From assembly GCF_030063245.1 (NCBI RefSeq), contig NZ_JASISR010000030.1, positions 1-45,819 of the forward strand: a stretch of 45,819 nt of DNA. The letters run 5' to 3'. Made by a program: the position numbers and the translations under genes. Below the pieces are notes generated by a model. That model was not told where the DNA came from. It saw only the letters and a list, made by a program, of their open reading frames with translations, and did not search any database. Of this stretch, positions 1 through 10,434 are shown piece after piece; position 1 is the stretch's first letter, and every line of letters begins with the position of its first letter. Source of the DNA: Paenarthrobacter sp. PH39-S1 (GTDB lineage Bacteria > Actinomycetota > Actinomycetes > Actinomycetales > Micrococcaceae).

Positions 1-128
1 GCACGTCGCCCAGGAACTCAACAGCAGACCACGCAAAACGCTCGACTGGAATACTCCAGCCCAACGACTTCGTGATTTACTGATACCCAACTGACCCCGG
101 GTGTTGCCACGACCCCTAGAATTCAAGG
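1..128 (+). mobile_element. Right end of an IS30-family insertion sequence (cut by window edge)
   Basis: The transposase tail is followed by about 35 non-coding bases that include GTGTTGCCACGACCCC and a CCCCT...AGGGG hairpin around GAATTC. These probably form the terminal inverted repeat. The element stops almost exactly at the stop codon of gcvT, so it sits directly downstream of the gcv genes. The left end is outside the window, so the outer boundary and target duplication cannot be verified; the end at about 128 is inference. Confidence 0.6.
2..94 (+). CDS. IS30-family transposase, C-terminal 30 residues (partial)
   Basis: Reading from base 2 gives a peptide containing ELNSRPRKTLDWNTPAQRL, ending in a TGA at 92-94. 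The pattern 'LN.RPRKTL.W.TPA' is the hallmark C-terminus of IS30-family DDE transposases, just after the last catalytic Glu region of the integrase core. Only the tail is present because the window begins inside the gene. Whether the rest is intact cannot be judged. Confidence 0.85.
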   Translation, partial: HVAQELNSRPRKTLDWNTPAQRLRDLLIPN

Positions 129-134
129 GGGTGG

Positions 135-1277
135 CTATTTGACGCGCCTGTAAAAGGGCAGTTCGACGATCGTGAACGGTTCCGGCCTGCCGCGTAGATC
201 CACGCTCACTTCGGAGCCCGGTTCGGTATGTTCGACGTCAACATAGGCCAGCGCCACCGGGTAACCGAGCGTCGGGCTGGGCGCACCGGACGTCACCTCG
301 CCGATCACGTTGCCGTCCAGCGTGACCGGATAGTGTGAGCGGCCGGCGCGACGGCCCGTTCCCTGCAGACCCACCAGCCTGCGGCCCGTGGTCGTGCCGG
401 CGCCGCTGGCCTTTTTGCCTTCCAAGGCGCTGCGTCCGACGAAGTCACCGGGCTTGGACAGCGCGACAATGGGCCCTAAACCGGCGGAGAACGGATCAAT
501 GTCCAGGCTCAGCTCGTTCCCGTAGAGCGGCATGCCCGCCTCCAGCCGGAGCGAGTCGCGGCAGGCCAGCCCCGCCGGAACCAGCTTCTCCCCGCCGGCC
601 GCCAACAGTGCGGTCCACAGCGCGGCTGCCTGCGCGTTAGGGATGTAGAGCTCGAAACCGTCTTCGCCGGTGTAACCGGTGCGGGCCAGCAGAACGTCCA
701 TGTCCTGGTCGCCGGCCTGAACAGTAATGCCGGTGCTGGCGTAGTACTTAAGGCTGCACACCGCCTCGGCATCCGCTGCCGGGACCAGCGCCAGCAGGAT
801 CGCCTCGGCGTCCGGACCCTGGATGGCAATCAACGAGGTGGCGGCGGATTGGTCATCGACGACGACGTCGAATCCCGCGGCCCGCTGTGCCAGCGCCTCT
901 GCCACCACCGGGGCATTGCCGGCATTGGGCACTACCAGATACTTTTCATCGGAGCGGCGGTAGCTGATCAGATCATCAATGATGCCGCCCTCGTCGTTGC
1001 AGATCAGCGAATACTTGGCCTTGCCATCCACGACGGCGGAGAGTTTTCCCACCAGTGCGAAGTCCAGGAAAGCACCCGCATCCGGGCCGCTCACCCAGAC
1101 CTCACCCATGTGGGACAGGTCAAAGAGACCCGCCGTGCGGCGAACCGCGTGGTGCTCAGCAAGTTCGCTGCTGTACTTCAGCGGCATCTGCCAGCCGCCG
1201 AAGTCGGTAAAGGAGGCGCCCAGCTTCTCATGCTCCGCATACAGGGCCGTGTACTGGGATTTCGTGGTTGTTGTCAT
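135..1277 (-). CDS. gcvT: Aminomethyltransferase (glycine cleavage T protein)
   Basis: The T protein of the glycine cleavage system moves the methylene group from aminomethyl-lipoyl-GcvH to tetrahydrofolate and releases ammonia, in the cytoplasm. The 380-residue product has normal length. Landmarks are FTDFGGWQMPLKY near the N-terminus, LSHMGEVWVSG, YTGEDGFELY, ACRDSLRLEAGMPLYGNEL and a C-terminal GCV_T C domain with GYPVALAYVDVE. The ATG at 1277 is chosen; an in-frame GTG at 1286 is possible and neither has a clear Shine-Dalgarno. It lies 78 bases downstream of gcvP on the same strand and is probably co-transcribed under the glycine riboswitch. The gap holds tandem repeats instead of the usual gcvH. 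Confidence 0.95.
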   Translation of the reverse strand: MTTTTKSQYTALYAEHEKLGASFTDFGGWQMPLKYSSELAEHHAVRRTAGLFDLSHMGEVWVSGPDAGAFLDFALVGKLSAVVDGKAKYSLICNDEGGIIDDLISYRRSDEKYLVVPNAGNAPVVAEALAQRAAGFDVVVDDQSAATSLIAIQGPDAEAILLALVPAADAEAVCSLKYYASTGITVQAGDQDMDVLLARTGYTGEDGFELYIPNAQAAALWTALLAAGGEKLVPAGLACRDSLRLEAGMPLYGNELSLDIDPFSAGLGPIVALSKPGDFVGRSALEGKKASGAGTTTGRRLVGLQGTGRRAGRSHYPVTLDGNVIGEVTSGAPSPTLGYPVALAYVDVEHTEPGSEVSVDLRGRPEPFTIVELPFYRRVK

Positions 1278-1288
1278 GATCGTCACCG

Positions 1289-1354
1289 TTCTGTGGATGG
1301 CGCTGATTCTGTGGATGGCGCTGAGTTAATGGACGCTGAGTTAATGGACGCTGG
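1289..1354. repeat. Two adjacent tandem duplications (2 x 18 bp, 2 x 15 bp) between gcvP and gcvT
   Basis: TTCTGTGGATGGCGCTGA occurs at 1289-1306 and again at 1307-1324. GTTAATGGACGCTGA follows at 1325-1339 and 1340-1354, with one mismatch in the last base. The 15-mer looks like a shortened variant of the 18-mer, so all four units may derive from one. The block fills the gcvP-gcvT gap almost completely. Confidence 0.9.
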
Positions 1355-1355
1355 G

Positions 1356-4367
<3,012 letters not shown>

Positions 4368-4417
4368 GAGGAACTCCAAGTTTGGCCGACATCGCAAAGA
4401 TGCCGGAGGGGCCGGGT

Positions 4418-4612
4418 TCCTCCCCGCTCTGTATTGGACCTGAGAGTTTCCGCGGACACGAGTCCGCTTGCACCGTCGGTGAGTCCGGGCTTTCGCCTGA
4501 CTACTTTCCAGAGTTGCCTTGCCGCAGCGGTACAGGGGCCTGAGAGATTCCTGGGGAGGATTTGCTCCTACGGCGCCTGCACGGTGTTGCACCGGCAGGA
4601 CTCTCCCGCCGC
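4418..4612 (-). promoter_or_regulatory. Tandem glycine riboswitch upstream of gcvP
   Basis: Read on the minus strand, the leader holds two glycine-aptamer copies. The first begins with GCGGGAGAGTCCTG (near 4612-4599), has GCCGTAGGAGCAAATCCTCCCC and closes with AATCTCTCAGGCCCCTGTACCG. A linker with the aptamer-typical GCAACTCTGGAAAG follows. The second ends with GAAACTCTCAGGTCCAATACAGAGCG near 4430. In this family such tandem aptamers activate glycine cleavage genes when glycine is plentiful. Immediately downstream is GGAGG...CCTCC, a short hairpin that may belong to the expression platform. No U-rich terminator is visible, so control of translation is as likely as control of termination. Confidence 0.92.
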
Positions 4613-4629
4613 GGTTCAGAGGCTGTGAA

Positions 4630-4635
4630 ATTATA
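4630..4635 (-). promoter_or_regulatory. Putative -10 element for the gcv transcript
   Basis: A perfect TATAAT on the minus strand (in CACCTATAATTTC) lies about 20 bases before the first aptamer, which fits transcription starting just ahead of the riboswitch. No convincing -35 hexamer is seen at 16-18 bases, so the assignment rests on the -10 box and position. Confidence 0.5.
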
Positions 4636-4824
4636 GGTGATTCGGCTCACCAGCTTACTCCTGTTGGCGCGTCCGGCCAAAGCCGTGCGCGTTTGACATT
4701 ACCTCGTGACAGACAACACACTGAAAACCCAGGCAGCCGCGGCCAAAGCGGCACCATCCACTCCGGGCAAGCACCCGACCCCCGCCTTTTTCGCGCGCCT
4801 TATCCATCTCTTGAGAGAAGTTTC

Positions 4825-6290
4825 ATGTCTGAAAGAACGACGGTTCAACCGCCGGTCCGCACCTGACCCGCTCCTTGTCCAACCGGCACATCCAGCTGAT
4901 AGCCATTGGCGGCGCCATCGGCACCGGCCTGTTCATGGGCTCGGGCAAGACGATCAGCCTCGCCGGCCCCTCGGTCATTTTCGTGTACATGATCATCGGC
5001 TTCATGCTCTTCTTTGTCATGCGGGCGATGGGGGAACTGCTGCTCTCCAACCTCAAATACAAATCCTTCAGCGACTTCGCCGCGGACCTGCTCGGACCCT
5101 GGGCCGGATTCTTCACGGGCTGGACCTACTGGTTCTGCTGGATCGTCACCGGGATTGCGGACATCATCGCCATCTCCGGCTACGTCCGCTTCTAGTGGTC
5201 CGGACTCCCGCTGTGGATTCCGGCGCTGGCCGCCATCGCTGTGCTGCTGGGACTGAACCTGCCGACGGTCAAGGCCTTCGGGGAGACCGAATTCTGGTTT
5301 GCCCTGGTCAAAATCGTCGCCATCGTCACGCTCATCATCGTCGGCCTGGTCATGGTCTTCACGGCCTTCCATGCACCCAACGGCGCGGAGGCAAGTTTCG
5401 CCAATCTGTACAACGACGGCGGCCTCTTCCCGACCGGGCCGATGGGCTTCGTAGCCGGTTTTCAGATCGCCGTCTACGCCTTCGTGGGCATTGAACTCGT
5501 CGGTACCACCGCGGCGGAGGCCAAGGATCCAGAAAGAACCTGCCCAAGGCCATCAACTCCATCCCCGTCCTCGTGATGCTCTTTTACGTGGTGGCCCTGA
5601 TCGTCATCATTTCGGTGACCCCGTGGCGCGAAATCACCGCCGACAAGAGCCCCTTCGTAACGATGTTCAGCCTGGCCGGGCTGCTGATCGCCGCCGGGAT
5701 GATCAACTTCGTGGTGCTGACCAGCGCCGCGTCGTCGGCGAACTCCGGCATTTACTCCACCTCGCGGATGGTCTTCGGGCTGGCGCAGGAAGGCAACGCG
5801 CCGCGGAAGTTCGGCAAACTCACCCGCAACCACGTGCCGGCCAACGCCCTGTTCTTCTCCTGCATGTTCCTGCTCGCCGCCGTCGTGCTGCTCTACGCAG
5901 GGTCGTCGATCATTGAGGCCTTCACCGTGGTCACCACCATCTCCGCGCTGCTCTTCATGTTCGTCTGGACCATCATCCTGGTCAGCTACCTCGTCTACCG
6001 CAAAACGGCGCCCGCAGCTGCACGCGGCGTCGAAATTCAAGATGCCCGGCGGTGTGGCCATGTGCTACGTGGTGCTGGCGTTCTTCGTCTTCCTGCTCTG
6101 GGCGCTGACGCAGAAGCAGGACACGCTGCAGGCGCTGCTGGTGACGCCGATCTGGTTTGCCCTGCTCGGAATCGCCTGGGCCCTGGTCCGCCACCGGCCC
6201 GGCCATAAGGCCCGCTATGCGCTCTTCCAGCAGGAGCTGCAGTCGGACAAGGACACCCTCGCCGACGCCCAGGCGCCCGGCGGGAACTGA
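4825..6290 (+). pseudogene. cycA: Decayed D-serine/D-alanine/glycine permease (CycA-like, APC superfamily)
   Basis: The three reading frames together give a nearly complete amino-acid permease, with SLSNRHIQLIAIGGAIGTG, MRAMGELLLSNLKYKSFSDF, GFQIAVYAFVGIELVGTTAAE, LTSAASSANSGIYSTSRM and FKMPGGVAMCYVV. CycA proteins import glycine, D-alanine and D-serine. The start is ATG 4825 with GAGAGAAG before it. Lesions: a frameshift at about 4840-4857; TAG at 5193-5195, where the family expects Trp (TGG); a frameshift at about 5525-5535; and a frameshift at about 6003-6012. Four independent lesions make a dead gene likelier than sequencing error. The membrane segments and C-terminus otherwise remain recognisable, so inactivation is fairly recent. 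It lies divergent from the riboswitch-controlled gcv genes. Confidence 0.92.
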
Positions 6291-6327
6291 GCCACGTCCA
6301 CCGCCCCAACTGGGTTTTTGGTGCTCG

Positions 6328-7719
6328 TTAGGACGCCGTGTTTTCCTTGCTGCGCAGCCAGCTCTCGATTTCCTCCAGGCTGCGGCCCTTCGTTTCGGGC
6401 ACCAGCTTGACGGCGAAGAGCCAGCCCAGCGCACAGACCACCGCGTACAGCCAGAACACCGGCGACTTCCCCAAGCTGTTGAACAGGGAAAGGAACGTCA
6501 GCGAAACGACAAAGTTCATCCCCCAGTTGCACAGCAAGGTGGCGCTCATCGCCGAGCCTCGGATGCTCAGCGGGTACAGCTCCGATGGCAGGACAAAGAC
6601 GACGACCCCGACGCTCACCGCGAAAGCGGCGATGTAGACGGCCACACAGATGATGGCGATCCAGCCCGCGGAGGCCGGCAGCGGATTCGGCAGCAGGACC
6701 AACCCCAAAACCAGCAGGCTCACCGTCATGATCGCAAATCCGATCATCAGCAGCAGCCGACGGCCCACCCTGTCCACCAGCGACATGCCCACCAGCGTCA
6801 TCACCACGTTAACGGCTCCCACTCCGGCGGTCGCCAGAATGGCCGCCGCGGGCCCCAACCCGGTGGCATTAAAGATGGTGGGGGCATAATAAATGACGGT
6901 GTTGATGCCGCTGGCCTGGCCGATTACTGATACCCCGATCCCGGCGATGAGCGCCGGGCGCACCCAGGGTTTGGCCAGGTCACGCAGTGTGGACTTGTGC
7001 TGTTCCGTGGATTTGGTCTGCTGGATATCCGCCAGCTCCACGGCCGCAATACGGGGTCCGCGCAGCCTCAGCAAAACCGCCTTGGCCTCCTCTATTCGAC
7101 CTTTTTCCACGAGCCAGCGCGGCGTTTCCGGCAGGAACAGCATCCCGATGCCTAACGCGGCCGACGGAATCAGTGCCAGTCCGAACATCCAGCGCCAGCC
7201 GCCGTCGTACGCGAAGGCCGCATTCGTCAGGTAGGCAACCAGGATGCCGATGGTGATCATCAGCTGGTTGAAGGAGACCAGCTTGCCGCGCGTGGCCGGT
7301 GGTGCGGCCTCGGCAATGAACAGCGGCACCAGGACGGAGGCCGCACCTACGGCGATGCCGAGGATGACGCGCGCGGTGATGAGCGTTCCCACGCTCGGAG
7401 CAAGCGCCGCTACGACGGCGCCGATGGCGAAGATCGTTGCTGCCCCGGTGATGGATAAACGCCGACCGATTTTGTCCGCCAGCGGCCCGCAGGCGATGGC
7501 GCCTGCCATGGCGCCGATCAACAGCGAGCTCACCACGACGCCCTCGGAGAGTGGATCCAGGTGGAATTCGTCGCCGATGAACAGCAGCGCCCCGGAAATG
7601 ACACCGGTGTCGTAGCCGAAGAGCAGGCCACCCAAGGCCGCAATGATACTGACCGCGTAGACCAGCGCGCGGGATCCCTCCTTGCCTGCAGGTTGTTGAT
7701 GGGCTTGCTGCGTGCTCAT
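6328..7719 (-). CDS. Sugar porter family MFS transporter
   Basis: This is a 463-residue, 12-helix major facilitator of the sugar-porter family, presumably a proton-coupled hexose, pentose or inositol importer; substrate cannot be read from sequence. Signatures in order are LLFGYDTGVISGALLFI in helix 1, GPLADKIGRR in the 2-3 loop, PETPRWLVEKGR before the central loop, GQASGINTVIYYAPTIF in helix 7, VDRVGRRLLL and the terminal PETKGRSLEEIE. The central loop is short. ATG 7719 is chosen because AAGGAG lies seven bases upstream; an extra 15 codons are open before it. It stands alone and converges with the broken permease gene. Confidence 0.93.
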   Translation of the reverse strand: MSTQQAHQQPAGKEGSRALVYAVSIIAALGGLLFGYDTGVISGALLFIGDEFHLDPLSEGVVVSSLLIGAMAGAIACGPLADKIGRRLSITGAATIFAIGAVVAALAPSVGTLITARVILGIAVGAASVLVPLFIAEAAPPATRGKLVSFNQLMITIGILVAYLTNAAFAYDGGWRWMFGLALIPSAALGIGMLFLPETPRWLVEKGRIEEAKAVLLRLRGPRIAAVELADIQQTKSTEQHKSTLRDLAKPWVRPALIAGIGVSVIGQASGINTVIYYAPTIFNATGLGPAAAILATAGVGAVNVVMTLVGMSLVDRVGRRLLLMIGFAIMTVSLLVLGLVLLPNPLPASAGWIAIICVAVYIAAFAVSVGVVVFVLPSELYPLSIRGSAMSATLLCNWGMNFVVSLTFLSLFNSLGKSPVFWLYAVVCALGWLFAVKLVPETKGRSLEEIESWLRSKENTAS

Positions 7720-7872
7720 GTGAAAACTCCTTCCCTCGATGCCGCTCGGGTGTTCGCGTTTCACTCTATCCCCGGGGCACTGACACCGGCTGGAGAGATC
7801 CGCTACCGGGGCCGGATCCCCACCCGGTCCGACATCCTGTTCGGCCCAGCCCGAGCCGACGTTCTCGAATCG

Positions 7873-8101
7873 GCTGCAGACCCCTGAGCAGCCACGAAGT
7901 CATCGTCAACTCCATCGCCGCGACCACCACCAAAACAGGCCTCACCGTCCGGGCCGACCTGGACACCGAACAGTACCCCACCGGCGTGAAAATACCCGAC
8001 AACGAAATGACCTCACTGGAGACCAGCGGGACCCTGAACAGGCACGCCTGGCACCCGAATGGAACTACACCCTCAAACCACGCGACACACCAACTAAATA
8101 A
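7873..8101 (+). mobile_element. Remnant of an ISAzo13-family transposase (C-terminal end)
   Basis: Translation from about 7878 gives PLSSHEVIVNSIAATTT, KTGLTVRADLDTEQYPTGVK and, after a one-base deletion near 8055, WNYTLKPRDTPTK with a stop at 8099-8101. This matches the C-terminal end of ISAzo13 (Rhodopirellula-type) DDE transposases. The catalytic domain and the 5' part are gone. The fragment lies between the sugar-porter promoter region and a DNA-binding protein fragment, and probably removed the start of the latter. Bases 7720-7872 before it hold no recognisable gene. Confidence 0.8.
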
Positions 8102-8102
8102 C

Positions 8103-8360
8103 CGGCGAGCCCTAAGCAAGGAAGGCACCTCCCCCTCGCGGTCCATCAGGCTTCCGAAAGAACTTGACGCCCAACTCCTCGCCCGCTCCGCAGAGGAGCG
8201 GCGCAAGTCGAGCGAAATCGTGCGGGTTGCGCTGCAGGAATATCTGAGCCCCGCCTCAAAGCCATATCACGGGGCTGTAGCTGGGACAGGGGGTGTCCTC
8301 CCCGTCCCGGGGAAACAGGCTGACGTCACCAGGTTGTCGGCACTGAGCATTGCATCTTGA
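8103..8360 (+). pseudogene. Ribbon-helix-helix (CopG-type) regulator, start codon lost
   Basis: The frame encodes SRSIRLPKELDAQLLARSAE and ERRKSSEIVRVALQEYLSP: one beta strand and two helices of a classic ribbon-helix-helix DNA-binding domain, about 45 residues, followed by a 35-residue tail. No ATG, GTG or TTG occurs in frame between the transposase remnant and the domain. Upstream, the frame is open into the transposase remnant (GTG 7986, ATG 8007), so only a fusion product without a ribosome site could be made. It is probably a beheaded gene. It precedes an unknown gene and a nickel permease, so it may once have been a metal-responsive regulator or an antitoxin-like protein; that is inference. 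Confidence 0.6.
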
Positions 8361-8385
8361 ACGATGGCAGGAGCAGAGTTGCTAT

Positions 8386-9093
8386 ATGTTCCTCGATCGC
8401 AGCCGGCGTCCGTCCGATGCTACGGAGCCGCCGACACCGGATGAAATTGCCGCTGGTTTTGCCGTGCCGTTGCTGACGCTCGCCGCCCAGGACTCAGTCG
8501 AGGAAGCGAGCGCCGGCATATCATCTCAAACGCAGGATCATCAACCGGTGATGGAAGCAGCAACGCTGTCATATACGTTGTGGCGTAACCCGTCCGATCG
8601 CGACGATCCCGCCAACCTCGTGGACCTTACTGAGGAGATGCGGGCAGCACTCGACGCGGAGCCGCCGTGGCCGCTGCCGGAGTGGATCAGCCGGTGGCGT
8701 GCCAGGATGTGTTACCCGCTGCTGTGGGATGCAGTGCGCACGACTCACATCAGCGAAGTCCAGGCGCATGACGGATACACCCGGCACACTCCGGAGTTGG
8801 CGTTGGTCGAACACATCAACTACATCGTGAGAAACACGTACCGTGACGTACGCGTCCACGGCGGGTTTCCCGGCGAACTCATCGATCCGGCGTCCGAGGA
8901 CAGTATTGAGCACGGCTATCCGGTTTCCGTCGATGGTGCGGATGTCGTGGGCCTGCGGGTCGAGTCGGATCCCCACGTGCTCGGATTGGCCGCCGGCCTT
9001 GACGGTCGGCTGCTCACCGCCGTCATCGGGCGTGAGTACCTGCCCTACCTGCGGCTCGCGTTCGCCACCCGACCATCACCGGCACGGCCGTGA
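8386..9093 (+). CDS. Hypothetical protein between the RHH fragment and the nickel permease
   Basis: I do not recognise this 235-residue soluble protein. It has no signal peptide or membrane segment. It is acidic and rich in Trp and Pro near the middle (PPWPLPEWISRWRARMCYP), with a C-terminal half reading like a folded alpha/beta domain (YPVSVDGADVVGLRVESD, LLTAVIGREYLPYLRLAF). ATG 8386 has AGGAG about 12 bases upstream; a TTG at 8350 would overlap the end of the RHH frame. The 49-base gap to the NiCoT gene suggests one transcript. Codon use and length support a real gene, but function is unknown. Confidence 0.7.
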   Translation: MFLDRSRRPSDATEPPTPDEIAAGFAVPLLTLAAQDSVEEASAGISSQTQDHQPVMEAATLSYTLWRNPSDRDDPANLVDLTEEMRAALDAEPPWPLPEWISRWRARMCYPLLWDAVRTTHISEVQAHDGYTRHTPELALVEHINYIVRNTYRDVRVHGGFPGELIDPASEDSIEHGYPVSVDGADVVGLRVESDPHVLGLAAGLDGRLLTAVIGREYLPYLRLAFATRPSPARP

Positions 9094-9128
9094 ACCTCTG
9101 GCCGACGGGCCCGGGGAGACAACGCACC

Positions 9129-9146
9129 ATGAAAACGAGCAGATGA
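9129..9146 (+). other. Five-codon mini-ORF overlapping the NiCoT start
   Basis: GGGGAG at 9113-9118 is ten bases ahead of ATG 9129, which encodes Met-Lys-Thr-Ser-Arg and stops at TGA 9144-9146. That stop overlaps the permease start in ATGA. The permease ATG itself has only a weak site (GAGCAG), so ribosomes terminating on the mini-ORF could reinitiate there. The arrangement is seen; its use is inference. Confidence 0.4.
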
Positions 9147-10279
9147 GCACCCTTGAACGAGCCGCAGGGTCCCGGATCAGCCGCATCCGGAGGGCCCTGA
9201 CCCTCCGAGAGTGGGGTTCGATCGCCTCGATGGCGGGGTTCGTGGCACTCCTGCACCTGGTGGGTTGGGGGGTGCTGGCCGGCATTGTGGAACCGGTACA
9301 TCGACAGACGGGTCAGACGGGGGTTTTCGGGCTGGGGCTGGGGGTCACCGCTTATACCTTGGGCCTGCGGCATGCCTTCGACGCTGATCATATTGCCGCC
9401 ATTGACAACACCACGCGCAAGCTGATGAACGACGGGAAGAGGCCACTTTCCGTGGGGTTCTGGTTTTCCCTGGGCCATTCGAGCATCGTCTTCGGACTCT
9501 GCTTCCTGCTGGCCCTGGGCATGCAGACCTTGGCCGGTCAGGTGGACGCCGATTCCTCTACCCTGCACACGGTGCTTGGACTCATCGGGACCGGTGTCTC
9601 CGGGATCTTTCTTTACATCATCGGGATCATCAATCTGGTGATCCTGCTGGGCATCGTCAAAATCTTCCGCCGTATGCGGCAGGGCCAGTTCGACGAGCCG
9701 GCGCTGGAACACCAGCTCAACAATCGAGGCCTAATGAACCGGCTGTTCGGCGGCGTGAACCGGCTCGTCACCCGGCCCTGGCAAATGTACGTCGTCGGTC
9801 TGTTGTTCGGTCTGGGTTTCGATACGGCCACGGAAGTTTCTCTGTTGGTGCTGGCCGGCGGTGCGGCAGCGCTTTCGCTGCCCTGGTACGCCATTCTGAC
9901 CCTGCCGGTTCTCTTCGCTGCCGGAATGAGCCTCTTGGATGCGCTGGACGGGTGCTTCATGAACTTTGCCTATGGTTGGGCGTTCTCGAAACCCGTCCGC
10001 AAGATCTACTACAACCTCGTCATCACCGGGCTTTCCGTTGCCGTGGCGCTGATTATCGGGTCGATCGAGCTCATCTCCATTCTGGTCGACAGAACCGGGA
10101 TCCACTCCGGACCGCTGGCGGCTATCGGGGGGATGGATCTGAACAACGTCGGCTACGCCATCGTGGCGATTTTTGTGCTGGCCTGGATCATCGCCGTCGG
10201 CACTTGGAAGTTCGGTCGGATCGAAGATAAGTGGACCGCAGCGCTGCGGCGTCCAACCCCGCCCGACGTCGACTCCTGA
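9143..10279 (+). CDS. Nickel/cobalt permease, NiCoT (HoxN/NixA) family
   Basis: This high-affinity secondary transporter brings Ni2+ (sometimes Co2+) across the membrane. The 378-residue protein has eight predicted helices and all NiCoT signatures: GLRHAFDADHIAAIDNTTRK in helix 2, FSLGHSSIVF in helix 3, LLFGLGFDTATEV and FAAGMSLLDALDGCFM. ATG 9143 is chosen because the frame upstream overlaps the previous gene; it overlaps the stop of a five-codon mini-ORF. It lies about 155 bases before hypA and the [NiFe]-hydrogenase genes, so nickel for the hydrogenase is the obvious job. A strong hairpin follows, so it may be transcribed separately. Confidence 0.95.
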   Translation: MSTLERAAGSRISRIRRALTLREWGSIASMAGFVALLHLVGWGVLAGIVEPVHRQTGQTGVFGLGLGVTAYTLGLRHAFDADHIAAIDNTTRKLMNDGKRPLSVGFWFSLGHSSIVFGLCFLLALGMQTLAGQVDADSSTLHTVLGLIGTGVSGIFLYIIGIINLVILLGIVKIFRRMRQGQFDEPALEHQLNNRGLMNRLFGGVNRLVTRPWQMYVVGLLFGLGFDTATEVSLLVLAGGAAALSLPWYAILTLPVLFAAGMSLLDALDGCFMNFAYGWAFSKPVRKIYYNLVITGLSVAVALIIGSIELISILVDRTGIHSGPLAAIGGMDLNNVGYAIVAIFVLAWIIAVGTWKFGRIEDKWTAALRRPTPPDVDS

Positions 10280-10301
10280 CGTCGCACCCTTCCGTACCGC
10301 A

Positions 10302-10329
10302 CTCGGGTGTGCTCCGTAGCACACCCGAG
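10302..10329 (+). terminator. Hairpin after the NiCoT gene
   Basis: CTCGGGTGTGCT and AGCACACCCGAG form a perfect 12-bp stem around a four-base CCGT loop, 22 bases after the permease stop. There is no T-run, as is common for actinobacterial terminators. It separates the permease from the hyp/hydrogenase promoter. Confidence 0.7.
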
Positions 10330-10333
10330 AGCA

Positions 10334-10377
10334 CTGCACAGACCGCCGGATCAGAATGCGCTGCACAGGCCGCCGGA
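10334..10377. promoter_or_regulatory. 17-bp direct repeat upstream of the hypA promoter (possible regulator site)
   Basis: CTGCACAGACCGCCGGA (10334-10350) and CTGCACAGGCCGCCGGA (10361-10377) differ at one base and start 27 bp apart. The second copy ends five bases before a -35-like hexamer. Position and spacing suit an activator or two-component regulator binding on one face of DNA. No family is assigned. Confidence 0.45.
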
Positions 10378-10382
10378 ACCTA

Positions 10383-10411
10383 TTGCGGTTAACGGCCCAT
10401 GAGCCTACATT
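10383..10411 (+). promoter_or_regulatory. Candidate promoter of the hyp-hydrogenase cluster
   Basis: TTGCGG at 10383-10388 and TACATT at 10406-10411 are separated by 17 bases and would start a transcript near 10418, just before the hypA ribosome site GAGGTGG. It is the only reasonable sigma70-like pair in the gap after the permease hairpin. Confidence 0.5.
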
Positions 10412-10434
10412 GTTGTCACGAGGTGGCAAAGCCC

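Noticed and set aside
4706-4824. Earlier start of the permease gene
   Set aside because: This stretch translates without resemblance to CycA, and ATG 4825 has a ribosome site and leads into the family sequence after one frameshift.
7766-8206. 146-codon minus-strand open frame
   Set aside because: It is antisense to the transposase remnant and RHH fragment, with no domain and no ribosome site.
8103-8360. Naming the RHH fragment NikR
   Set aside because: The ACT-like nickel-binding C-terminal domain with its His/Cys ligands is absent; only the generic RHH domain is seen.
10399-10434. Upstream ATG of hypA
   Set aside because: It lies inside the probable promoter and would bury the essential N-terminal Met-His-Glu.
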